Assembly: GCF_003696265.1 (NCBI RefSeq)
Contig: NZ_RFFH01000004.1
Span: 186,001 to 250,000, forward strand
Source: Nocardia stercoris
Lineage (GTDB): Bacteria; Actinomycetota; Actinomycetes; Mycobacteriales; Mycobacteriaceae
Direction: 5' to 3'
Length of the DNA: 64,000 bases
Shown: positions 8,465-16,299 of the stretch, in pieces
Numbering within the stretch: the first letter of the stretch is position 1
Layout of the letters: every line of letters starts with the position of its first letter
Made by a program: the position numbers and the translations under genes
Notes under the pieces: model-generated
Told to the model about the DNA's origin: nothing
Databases searched by the model: none
What the model saw: the letters and a program-made list of their open reading frames with translations, nothing else

Positions 8465-9102
8465 CTCACTGTAGACCCACGCGGATCCACGCCTTTCCGC
8501 CCATGGCGATGGCGTCGTAATCGTCGTCGTCCGGTCGACGAGTCGGCGGATCCCCGACTCGGGCCCGTATGTCGACCCCGATCCCTCGGCCCCTTCGGTC
8601 CACACCACCGTCATCTCCAGGCTGGGACGACGAAGACGTTCTATGAACCCGGCAACCCTGGTCGGCGGGGGCGCTACCGATCCTGCAGCGCCGACTGCGT
8701 CGGTCCGTGACGCACCCATCGAAGTGACCGTGCTGTCGTTTTGGACGACCACACCGATGCGGGCTGCATCTGATCAAGCAGTCGTTTCCGGACAACGCCG
8801 TAGGCCGGCTCCCTCTGGTGTCCTGAATCGTGACTCGGCCGGATCAGGAGAATCTGGATCAACGCCGCGAAACACCTTGGCCGCCAAGGGGTGTGCCGAG
8901 ATCTGAAGTCTCGGCGGTTGCCCGCGCCGACGAAGTGATCTGGCCTGAGCCCGTCTTCACTGCCACGTGGGTGTGAAAGGCGGTGCCGCAACTGCATTCG
9001 CGTCGTCGGTGTCTGTTCGACGCGACGTGCAAGGTCGAGTCATGGTGTGCTTCCTCACCTCGGCAGCAACTGTACGAGGGCGTACGGAATCGGCTAAGGT
9101 CG
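8465..9102 (-). other. gene-poor stretch with decayed coding remnants
   Basis: No intact gene is evident. On the minus strand an ATG at 9043, preceded by the leader GTGAGGAAGCACACCATG, reads into a frame that soon breaks. Frame-switching open stretches continue to about 8500. The gene family could not be recognised. The leader is shared with the start at 10689 on the plus strand. Confidence 0.45.
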
Positions 9103-9124
9103 TTCTATACGTAACCGTATAGAA
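9103..9124. promoter_or_regulatory. TCTATACG-type operator
   Basis: Inverted repeat TTCTATACG-TAAC-CGTATAGAA. It could serve the decayed minus-strand gene starting at 9043 or the plus-strand DUF6463 gene at 9494. Confidence 0.75.
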
Positions 9125-9493
9125 ACTGCCCTAAGGCTTCCTCGACCTGCCCACATATTCCGACACTCGTCGGCCCTGACTGCTCGCCTTGCGGAGATGG
9201 ATTGTCCTGCAATCGATTTAGGCCTCCATCGAACGAGAGGGTGATAGCTGTACGGCGACGCCGACCTGCGTCGAGGTGGACAATAGTGACCTCGCGGCGA
9301 CCGTCTACCTACCTACCTGCCTGACCGCGAACGCCCTGGGCACTTGCCAGCTTGCCCGATAGAGCCCTGTGGACAACATGGTGCTTTGGGAAGGTTCCTT
9401 ACGCCCAAAGGTCCGAGAGTCGATTTTGCGCAGCGCATTCGCCGCATGGATTCGTCGGGCGAAGTCATGCCATCGCAAGAAGAGTGGAAGAGC
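9125..9493 (+). other. upstream region of DUF6463 gene
   Basis: Leader-like stretch without a recognisable gene. A short tetranucleotide run (CTAC repeats, about 9305-9320) is the only local structure. Several in-frame starts (9446, 9467) precede the chosen DUF6463 start. Confidence 0.4.
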
Positions 9494-9817
9494 GTGAATT
9501 CAAGAACTCGATTCCCCGCTGTCGGCACCATGCTCACCCTCATCGGGGCGGTCCACGCAGCGCTGGGCACTGTCATCTGGGTGACAAAAGACCAAGACGC
9601 TGAGCTTTCGTTCTGGTTCACCGCGTTCGGCGTCGCCGCGATCACCCTCGGTGTCAGCGTCATCGAGGTGGAGCGGGCCCGCGGCTACGTCACGGCACCG
9701 ATACTTGCTGCGATCGCGGTGCTAACCGGTTTCGGGCTGGCGTTCGAACCCGTATCCGGGTTCATCATCGTCCTCGTTCCCGTCGCGGTAGGAATCCGTG
9801 GATGGATTAGCAGATGA
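9494..9817 (+). CDS. DUF6463-like small membrane protein
   Basis: 107-aa protein with four hydrophobic segments: TMLTLIGAVHAALGTVIWV, SFWFTAFGVAAITLGVSVIEV, APILAAIAVLTGFGLAF and GFIIVLVPVAVGI. The GxxH-type first segment (LIGAVHAALG) and overall layout match the two DUF6463 proteins at 14089-14909. Start chosen at GTG 9494 behind GGAAGAG; ATG 9467 and ATG 9446 are alternatives that would add a soluble leader. It lies downstream of a TATACG-type operator. Function of the family is unknown. Confidence 0.65.
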   Translation: MNSRTRFPAVGTMLTLIGAVHAALGTVIWVTKDQDAELSFWFTAFGVAAITLGVSVIEVERARGYVTAPILAAIAVLTGFGLAFEPVSGFIIVLVPVAVGIRGWISR

Positions 9818-10003
9818 GGCACGCAGTCGCGTCGCAGGTCTCGGTACTGCCGATCCGGCTCGGTGAGGTGCCGTCGTAAAAAACGAGCGCCACTCGTCGA
9901 CCCGCCGGCAACCGGTCCCGGCTGACCTCATTCCTATGCTCAGGCCGATAGCGCATGCATCGACTTCTACCCCAAGTGCTTGCCGACCTCCTCGGATCGC
10001 TGC

Positions 10004-10597
10004 TCACTGTCGCGCAATGGCATTCTCCTGCCATTGACGTCCGATGGAGCGCATCAGCGCCCCGTACACCCCGACGTAGCGGAACGGCTTGATGCCGGCC
10101 ATGTAGATGGCGCCAAGGAGCCCGTTGGGCTTCACCAGCACCGCCATCTGGCCTCGATAGCTGCTTCCGTCCGGGACCCAACCGAGGTGCATCACCGCAT
10201 GGACAGTCGCGTTGCACATCTCGGCTGCCCACTCGTTCTCGGTCTGGTAGAGGGACCGGAACGGCGACTTGCCGAGGTCGGGGCCGCGGGGTCCCTCGAG
10301 TAGATCGGCCGGTAAGCGGTCATAAAGCGACGGCACTCGGGCGCCGGTACCGGTGTCGGGCCGGTCCCAGCCGAGCAACGCGCCGAGCCGCCATCGGACG
10401 GTGAACAGCGCCCGCGAGACGAAGCCGTCACCATTGACACCGCCGCTGACGCCGTCGGCGAACTGGCGCACCAACCACGCGAAGTCGTCGGGCCCGCCGG
10501 GGGTGGGCAACGCCCACACATCTTCGACGGTGAAGTCGTCGGCGATGTCATGGATGCGCCATGGGCGGTCGGTGTGGGCGGTTCGAGGAAGTCTCAT
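10004..10597 (-). CDS. DUF2867 family protein
   Basis: 197-aa protein of the DUF2867 family, recognised by the N-terminal motif MRLPRTAHTDRPWRIHDIA, the central GWDRP segment and the C-terminal block AVLVKPNGLLGAIYMAGIKPFRY. Members are SRPBCC-like proteins often placed beside TetR genes; their biochemical role is not established. Two perfect TATACG operators (10608-10664) lie directly upstream, so it is under tight TetR control. A decayed paralogue is at 6840-7117. Confidence 0.8.
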   Translation of the reverse strand: MRLPRTAHTDRPWRIHDIADDFTVEDVWALPTPGGPDDFAWLVRQFADGVSGGVNGDGFVSRALFTVRWRLGALLGWDRPDTGTGARVPSLYDRLPADLLEGPRGPDLGKSPFRSLYQTENEWAAEMCNATVHAVMHLGWVPDGSSYRGQMAVLVKPNGLLGAIYMAGIKPFRYVGVYGALMRSIGRQWQENAIARQ

Positions 10598-10607
10598 GGC
10601 TGCTCCG

Positions 10608-10664
10608 ATCTATACGGTGGCGTATAGATTGAATCTAATCGATCTATACGCTCCCGTATAGATC
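10608..10664. promoter_or_regulatory. double TCTATACG operator
   Basis: Site A (10608-10629) is ATCTATACG-GTGG-CGTATAGAT. Site B (10641-10664) is GATCTATACG-CTCC-CGTATAGATC. Both are perfect inverted repeats, about 35 bp centre to centre, between the DUF2867 gene (minus) and a plus-strand leader with ATG at 10689 that opens only a short, unrecognised frame. Confidence 0.85.
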
Positions 10665-10956
10665 GGAGTGGTAGTGAGGAAGCACACCATGTGCGAGTTC
10701 AATCGCGCGTCGCGCCCGATGAATGGCGCGTGGACTCGCCGACGAGGCGCACACACGCAGCCTCGGACTTGTCATTCCGCCCCGCGGGTGCTCGGATCAG
10801 GTCCGAATGGTCCGACGAATCGGTCGCAATCGACGACTGAATACACGAACTCACCCGCCCGGGGCCCCGAGCAGCCCGAAATGACATCGTCCATGGACGT
10901 TCTCAACTCCACCGGCTTCGGGTGTTCCGTCTCGGCTGAGTGTCCGGGGCCGGTTG

Positions 10957-12048
10957 TCAGGCGCGCGTTCTGTGTGCGGCGCCGACGGCTTCGGAGAGAT
11001 TGGTGTAACCATGGGCGCGGAGTCTGGCGGCGAGGCCGCAGTGGATGTGTTTGGCCCACAGCGGGCCGCCGGCAATGAAGCCGGTGTAGCCCTGCAGGAG
11101 GGAGGCGCCGGCAAGGATGCGTTCCCAGGCCTGATCGGCGGTTTCGATGCCGCCGACGGAGATGAGGATGACCTCGTCGCCCACCCGGGTGTAGAGGCGG
11201 CGCAGGACTTCGAGAGAGCGGTTGGCGAGGGGCGCGCCCGACAGGCCGCCCGCGCCGATCGGTTCCACGTCTGCGGCAGGGGTAGCAAGGCTGTCGCGGC
11301 GGATGGTCGTGTTGGTGGCGACGATGCCGGCCAGCCCGAGTTCGACGGCGAGGTCGGCGACAGCGTCGATCTCCTCGTCGGTGAGGTCGGGGGCAATCTT
11401 GACCAGAACGGGGACCGAAACGGTATCGAGGACCGCCTGCAGGATCGGGCGCAGCGAGGCCACCGCCTGCAGGTCACGCAGGCCGGGAGTGTTGGGGGAG
11501 CTGACATTGACGACCATGAAGTCGGCCAGCGGGCCCAGCAGTTCGGCGGAGGTAACGTAATCGCCTGCGGCGTCCTCGGGTTCCACAATCTTGGTCTTCC
11601 CGATATTGGCGCCAATGGGGATGCCGCCGGGACGTCGGTGGGCCAGGTGTTCGGCGGCCGCGGCTGCGCCGAAGTTGTTGAAGCCCATGCGGTTGATGAG
11701 CGCCCGGTCCGCGGGCAGGCGGAACAGCCGCGGGGCCGGATTGCCGGGTTGGGCCTGGGCGGTGACGGTGCCGATCTCGGCGTAGCCGAAACCGAGCGGA
11801 CCCCATGCGTCGACGCCGGCGGCGTTCTTGTCGAATCCGGCGGCCAGGCCAAGGGGTGCGGGGAAGTCCACACCGAAGACGTGGGTCCGCAGGATCGGAT
11901 CGTCGGCCACCAGAAGCCTGCTGGCCAGCGCGCGGCCCGGGGCGAAGCGGGTCGCGAACCACATGGCGGCGAAGGCCAGGTGGTGGATGCGTTCCGGCGG
12001 CAGCAGGAACATTATCTTCAGCAACACGCTGTACAGGCGCTCGTACAT
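10957..12048 (-). CDS. pyrD: quinone-dependent dihydroorotate dehydrogenase
   Basis: 363-aa class 2 dihydroorotate dehydrogenase, which oxidises dihydroorotate to orotate at the membrane with a quinone acceptor (pyrimidine synthesis). The N-terminal helical region typical of class 2 ([25 protein letters not shown]) is followed by the FMN barrel: [20 protein letters not shown], the active-site loop [11 protein letters not shown] with the catalytic serine, [11 protein letters not shown] and SVGGI. The start at 12048 is chosen by family length. It stands alone, between TetR-controlled stress genes, and is probably core chromosome. Confidence 0.95.
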   Translation of the reverse strand: MYERLYSVLLKIMFLLPPERIHHLAFAAMWFATRFAPGRALASRLLVADDPILRTHVFGVDFPAPLGLAAGFDKNAAGVDAWGPLGFGYAEIGTVTAQAQPGNPAPRLFRLPADRALINRMGFNNFGAAAAAEHLAHRRPGGIPIGANIGKTKIVEPEDAAGDYVTSAELLGPLADFMVVNVSSPNTPGLRDLQAVASLRPILQAVLDTVSVPVLVKIAPDLTDEEIDAVADLAVELGLAGIVATNTTIRRDSLATPAADVEPIGAGGLSGAPLANRSLEVLRRLYTRVGDEVILISVGGIETADQAWERILAGASLLQGYTGFIAGGPLWAKHIHCGLAARLRAHGYTNLSEAVGAAHRTRA

Positions 12049-12314
12049 TGGTGGGTAAATCTCCGCCTCGGGTATCGGGGGACAGTAGGAGGTTCGTCGA
12101 CTAGCAGCGAGATCGGAAGCGGGAAAGGCCGCCTTGATCGGAAGACTGACGTGGCACAGACACAAGTGGTGTTTTCGGCGTTGTCTCCTGGAAGCGCAAA
12201 CCGCCAACACAGTCACGACGGTCGCAGCCAGAGCGTTGAACCGATCCAACCGCACCTGTCATGTGCAGGACCGTGCAGACCACCCACCTCAAAGAAAGAA
12301 GCGGCCCGAATCCG
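12049..12314. other. intergenic region
   Basis: Region of about 270 bp between two minus-strand genes; it must hold the pyrD promoter. No clear palindrome or small gene was seen. Confidence 0.4.
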
Positions 12315-13160
12315 TCACGGTTCAGCTTGCTCAGTGGCAAGTTCACAGTGAGGAGTCCGTGAGTCCAGGAACCCGATGATTTTGGCGTGGAAGCCGTCCG
12401 GGTCCTCGCCTGGTGCGCCGTGTCCCGCGTCGACTTCGGCGTACTGAGCATTGGTGATGGAGGCAATCAGCTGTTGTTGCTGTTCGGCCGGGACGAGGCG
12501 GTCATGAGCGCTGGCCAATACGAGCGTCGGTGCGGTGATCCGTCCGAGCATGTCTGTGAGATCCACACTGCGGTCGACCTCTGTTTGTCGGTCGGCACCA
12601 GGCGCGATCACACTCGTGAGTTGGTTCACGACTGCGATGTTCTCCTCGGCCTCGACTTGCTTCCAGTAGAGCGGACCGAAGGCCATCAGCGGCAGCATTT
12701 GCGCGAAAGAGTTCGTGTTGTATCGAGCATCGTTGTGCAGCAGGCTGATCCAGTACCGGAACTCCGCGTCCATGCGAGTGTCGGTGCGCACCCAACCGGC
12801 ATGCATCAGAAGCGAGAGTGCGCGCTCAGGTGCGGTGGCGGCCACGTATGCGGCGATCACCGCGCCAAGTGAGTGGCCGACCAGGTGGAACCGGTCGAGC
12901 CCCGCATGGTCAGCGACGGCTCGTACCTCCGCTGCCAGATCGGCGAGGGTGAGCGGCCCGCCGTGGTCAACGGTGTCGCCGGAACCCGAATAGTCCAGCG
13001 CGACAACCGTATACCGGTCGGCGAGTTCGGCGGTCAATCCAGTCCATTGGGCACGACCGGCGGCCGTGCCGTGTACCAGAATCACGGCGGGGCCAGTGCC
13101 GGTGCGGTCGTAAGCCAGGGTGGCGGGCCCCCCGCTGAGCCGAACGGTCGTGGTGTGCAT
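12315..13160 (-). CDS. alpha/beta fold hydrolase
   Basis: 281-aa alpha/beta hydrolase. The oxyanion motif HGTAAG, the nucleophile elbow GHSLG, the acidic residue in ASAHDRLVP and the histidine in DAGHGAPGEDP are all present, so the Ser-Asp-His triad looks intact. Start MHTTTVRLSGGPA at 13160. It follows another hydrolase by 28 bp, in an operon headed by two DUF6463 genes under a TATACG operator. Substrate unknown; hydrolysis of a lipophilic ester or lactone is plausible. Confidence 0.85.
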   Translation of the reverse strand: MHTTTVRLSGGPATLAYDRTGTGPAVILVHGTAAGRAQWTGLTAELADRYTVVALDYSGSGDTVDHGGPLTLADLAAEVRAVADHAGLDRFHLVGHSLGAVIAAYVAATAPERALSLLMHAGWVRTDTRMDAEFRYWISLLHNDARYNTNSFAQMLPLMAFGPLYWKQVEAEENIAVVNQLTSVIAPGADRQTEVDRSVDLTDMLGRITAPTLVLASAHDRLVPAEQQQQLIASITNAQYAEVDAGHGAPGEDPDGFHAKIIGFLDSRTPHCELATEQAEP

Positions 13161-13188
13161 GACGAATAGTCCTGATCTGTAGTGCGGT

Positions 13189-13977
13189 TCAGTCAGTGAG
13201 GGAGTCGGAAGCGAAGCCCGCCAACGCGTTCCGCAACGCGGCGTTGAACTCGGCGGGCTTCTCCTGCTGGGGCATGTGTCCCGCACCCTGGATCACGGTG
13301 ACCCCGGCACCCGGGGTGTGGGCAGCGCATGCCTGTGCGACCTCGACTGGGATCTCCGCGTCCAATTCGCCGTGCAGATAATGGATCGGCGTGCGCAGCT
13401 CCGGTAGCCGTGGGCGAGGGTCGTACTCGGCGAATACGTGGAACTGCTCGTCGATGTACACTCCCGCGTCGAGGATCTGGCGCACGGTCCAGTCGATCAG
13501 CGCGGGGCTTGTGTTCGGGGCGAACCAGTTCGGCACCCACTCAGCGGCGAAAGACACACGGTTGTAGAGCATTTCGTGAATGATTTTCGGTAGCGGCATA
13601 CCCTGCGCGGGCCAGTATGCCGGACCGTCCACGGCGACGACGCCGCCGAGCAATTCTGGGTGATCCATCGCCAGTTCGGTGGCGAAGGTGGCGCCCATCG
13701 AAACGCCGATAACGATGGGCTGGCTGAGCTCGAGCGCTCGAATGAAAGCCACCAGGTCGGCGATTACGCCTTTCATCGTATTGCCGACTGTCGGCCGATC
13801 CGACCGGCCGCATCCACGCCAGTCGAGGGTGACCACACGGAAGTCGTGGACCAATTCGGCTTGTTGCGCGCCCCAGATCCGCCCGCTGGTACCCCAGCCG
13901 TGCAGGAACAATAGGGTCTGCCCGGTGCCCTCATCCTCGAAGTAGAGCTGGGCGTCGTTGATCGTGAGGTACGGCAT
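13189..13977 (-). CDS. alpha/beta fold hydrolase
   Basis: 262-aa alpha/beta hydrolase with HGWGTSG oxyanion loop, nucleophile elbow GVSMG, acidic residue in LHGELDAEIP and catalytic His in GAGHMPQQEKP. It resembles chloroperoxidase/esterase-type hydrolases. Second enzyme of the TATACG-controlled operon, 111 bp after the DUF6463 gene and 28 bp before the next hydrolase. Confidence 0.87.
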   Translation of the reverse strand: MPYLTINDAQLYFEDEGTGQTLLFLHGWGTSGRIWGAQQAELVHDFRVVTLDWRGCGRSDRPTVGNTMKGVIADLVAFIRALELSQPIVIGVSMGATFATELAMDHPELLGGVVAVDGPAYWPAQGMPLPKIIHEMLYNRVSFAAEWVPNWFAPNTSPALIDWTVRQILDAGVYIDEQFHVFAEYDPRPRLPELRTPIHYLHGELDAEIPVEVAQACAAHTPGAGVTVIQGAGHMPQQEKPAEFNAALRNALAGFASDSLTD

Positions 13978-14088
13978 TTTTGCCGCTCCTTTCGTGGTGG
14001 TGGGATCTTCTGTGATGGCCAGTGCGTTGCCTGGTCCCTGGGGCCCGTCGACAGCACGCGGTTTGCGCTGGTGGGCACGCCGGCCCGG

Positions 14089-14502
14089 CTATGTCAGGGC
14101 TGCCTCGGCCACGGTGTCGTCGTCGCGGGCGGCGCGGCGGGCGCCGATCAGCAGCAGGACGGCCGCGAGCAGGAGGAGAAGCAAGGGTGAGGGCCCGGAG
14201 AGAACGGCGGTGATCAGGGTCCAGGACGCAACGCTCCATGCGATGAACGATGGTGGGGTGATGCCGTGTCGGGTCATCCACAACACCGCCAGGCCGATCA
14301 CGATGAGTGGCGGGCCGAAACTGAACGCTGTGTACCAGAACGCGGCGGTGGTGTGGCTCATCGCGACGAGGTCGCTGTTCTGCTTTTCCCACAATGCCCA
14401 GGTGAGCCAGTCCTGGCCGTAGTGGGGGATGGTTTGTGTCAAGGCGCCCATCGTGTGTCCGACGCCGCACAGCGTGATCAGCCAACCGGCCCACCTGATC
14501 AT
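14089..14502 (-). CDS. DUF6463 family membrane protein (copy 1)
   Basis: 137-aa protein beginning MIRWAGWLITLCGVGHTMGAL, with further hydrophobic segments (FWYTAFSFGPPLIVIGLAVLW, IAWSVASWTLITAVL, LLLLLLAAVLLLIGA). It shares WMxRHGITPPxFxAW with the adjacent copy, so the two arose by tandem duplication. GGAGAA precedes the ATG, and the start overlaps the upstream stop (ATGA). Function of the family is unknown. Confidence 0.83.
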   Translation of the reverse strand: MIRWAGWLITLCGVGHTMGALTQTIPHYGQDWLTWALWEKQNSDLVAMSHTTAAFWYTAFSFGPPLIVIGLAVLWMTRHGITPPSFIAWSVASWTLITAVLSGPSPLLLLLLAAVLLLIGARRAARDDDTVAEAALT

Positions 14503-14909
14503 TGGAATTCTCCGTTTGCCGTCTCTGAGCCAGATTGCGACGCGGCGCGGCGGATTCCGGCCAGCAGTAGACCGCACGCGATGACGATGATCGGCCACGG
14601 GGTGCGGATGAGGGCCGTGGCTATGAGCAGGCTCCAGATGCCCAGTGCCCAGGCGAGGAACTCCGGCGGGGTGATGCCGTGGCGTTCCATCCACAGCACC
14701 GTGACGCCGACGAGGACGAGTGGCACCCCGAAGCTGGCCACCGACAACCAGAATGCGCTGTTCTCCGGGCTCATCGCGGAGAGATCGTCGCTCCACAGTC
14801 CGCCGCTGAACCAGGTCCCGGCATGACGTGCCGCCCGCTCCAGCGTCAGCGCGAGCAGTGTGTGTGCGGCTCCGAAGACGGTGATCAGCCAGCCTGCCCA
14901 TTTGATCAT
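14499..14909 (-). CDS. DUF6463 family membrane protein (copy 2)
   Basis: 136-aa protein beginning MIKWAGWLITVFGAAHTLLAL, with three more hydrophobic segments and the WMERHGITPPEFLAW block. First gene of a minus-strand operon: DUF6463, DUF6463, two hydrolases. A perfect TATACG palindrome lies 43 bp upstream, so the operon is predicted to be induced on release of a TetR repressor. Confidence 0.83.
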   Translation of the reverse strand: MIKWAGWLITVFGAAHTLLALTLERAARHAGTWFSGGLWSDDLSAMSPENSAFWLSVASFGVPLVLVGVTVLWMERHGITPPEFLAWALGIWSLLIATALIRTPWPIIVIACGLLLAGIRRAASQSGSETANGEFQ

Positions 14910-14951
14910 GTCGAACACCCTTTGATAGTCGATGGCGGCACGCCCGAGGTT

Positions 14952-15005
14952 GTTATACGGTCCCGTATAACAAACACTAGGCGCTGTTATGCGGTGCCGT
15001 ATATA
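14952..15005. promoter_or_regulatory. two GTTATACG-type operators
   Basis: Site A (14952-14971) is GTTATACG-GTCC-CGTATAAC, perfect. Site B (14986-15005) is GTTATGCG-GTGC-CGTATATA, imperfect. They lie between the DUF6463 operon on the minus strand and the plus-strand leader GTGAGAGGAGCCACACCATG ending at 15034. Confidence 0.8.
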
Positions 15006-15059
15006 CCTGGATCTGTGAGAGGAGCCACACCATGGGGTTCCCGGACCGGTCCTGCTGGT

Positions 15060-15645
15060 CCTTGCCGCGCGCCGATCGACACCAACACGGTGGCGGGCTG
15101 CCGTCTGGATCAACACATCCAGGCCGTTGCCGCCGCAGGGGTGAAGCCGATGGCTCGCCTGCACAAGGTGATCCTGACCGGCATCATGGGCCTGGCAGTC
15201 ACGGCGCCCACACCGAGAATCCGGTCCGTGACACCTCCCGCCTGCGCCGGCGAAAGATCAAGCCGCAGATCATCGATCGGTAGCGCCTCGACGGCCTGCG
15301 AGAACAACTTCGGGAATGGTTGGCAGTCAACGAGATTCCGGGAACCCGCGCGTACACCCATTGGCCGATGCGGGATCGGGTCGTCGTGGACGTTGCAGAC
15401 CTGATTCTTGGCAGGGGCGTGCGGCCAGGGGAGGCTCTGGCGGCATCCTGGGATCAGTCGGACTGCAGTCGGAACCGGCGACTCTCACCGTCTCCGTGAC
15501 CGTGGTCCGGCTGAACTGTTCCGGCAGGAGTGGGCGAAAATCGTTGCAGGGCACCGGATCGTCGCCTTGCCCGGGTTCGCGGTCGACATGCTGAAGCGGT
15601 TGCGCGCTGGCCCGATGTACTGGCGCATGTGCGAGGTGAAGGGAC
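15060..15645 (+). pseudogene. decayed tyrosine integrase
   Basis: Integrase text is recoverable only by switching frames: GVKPMARLHKVILTGIMGLAV, HTENPVRDTSRLRRRK, LREQLREWLAVNE, then LILGRGVRPGEALAASWDQ (the conserved Arg box) and GHRIVALPGFAVDMLKRLRA. Stops separate the blocks and the C-terminal catalytic Tyr region is not found. It reads toward the tRNA-Lys fragment at 15803, exactly as the intact integrase reads toward the tRNA-Lys at 60.8 kb. It is probably the remnant of an older element at the same site. Confidence 0.75.
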
Positions 15646-15767
15646 GACTGAACAGGCATCCGATTCGTCGGATGCGCTGCAAAAGGGTTCGGATAGAACC
15701 AGGTGACCACAAGTTTCGGTCGGGAATTTTTGGTGTATTTTGGCGATCGGCCCAAACTCCGGGCCCG

Positions 15768-15790
15768 TCAGACTGGGATACCCAGTCTGA
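15768..15790. terminator. strong hairpin before attL
   Basis: Perfect 10-bp stem TCAGACTGGG / CCCAGTCTGA with a 3-base loop (ATA), 12 bp before the 35-bp tRNA repeat. No U-run follows, so it may be a terminator or an arm-site structure. Confidence 0.55.
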
Positions 15791-15802
15791 CCTGGTATTC
15801 AA

Positions 15803-15837
15803 GTGCGCCATCAGGGACTCGAACCCCGAACCCGCTG
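15803..15837. repeat. attL: 35-bp tRNA-Lys 3' fragment
   Basis: Identical over 35 bp to 60767-60801. It contains the acceptor 3' strand and T-arm of tRNA-Lys (complement strand) up to the anticodon arm. Sequence identity ends abruptly on both sides, as expected for a site-specific recombination core. Confidence 0.93.
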
Positions 15838-16299
15838 GTAGTCGCTGATTGATGACCGAGAAGCTGGTCAAAGGCGGTTTCTCGCTTGTGAAACCTGTTG
15901 GCGCACTTGGAAAAACACTTGGAAAGCCTTACCTATCCTGGACTGGAGGCGTTTCGTCCCCTTGGGTGGCCGACTATTTCCCAATTCGGACTGGGTGGTC
16001 TGGTTCAACTGTGGCTGTGGCAGATCGTTACCACGCTGACCGAAGTTATCCGGCTTCGCTTTAGGTGCCACACCTCCACCGCTATCAATGGCAAACACTA
16101 TGCAACGACGATGGCTCTGCAAACCAGCCCCCAACTGCCGCCAGCCGCGCTTTCTGTGCCAGGCTCGGTACTGGGCAAGCGCAGCCCATCCGCGAGGTCC
16201 TGGGCCGGCGCTGATCGTCAGCACCGCAATCTAGGTTACTCGGGATCGCTTGAGGGCAGTTCTCAAGTGCTTTTGCTCGTAGCGGCCGGCGTACAGCCT
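15838..16299. other. left inner end of the island, no gene seen
   Basis: About 460 bp between attL and the 3' end of the caspase gene. Only short frames without recognisable similarity; it may contain integrase arm sites. Confidence 0.45.

Noticed and set aside
10954..12351. 465-aa plus-strand open frame
   Set aside because: Antisense to pyrD; glycine/arginine-rich text with no domain.
15838..16299. Small gene at the left end of the island
   Set aside because: Short frames only, with no ribosome site or recognisable domain.
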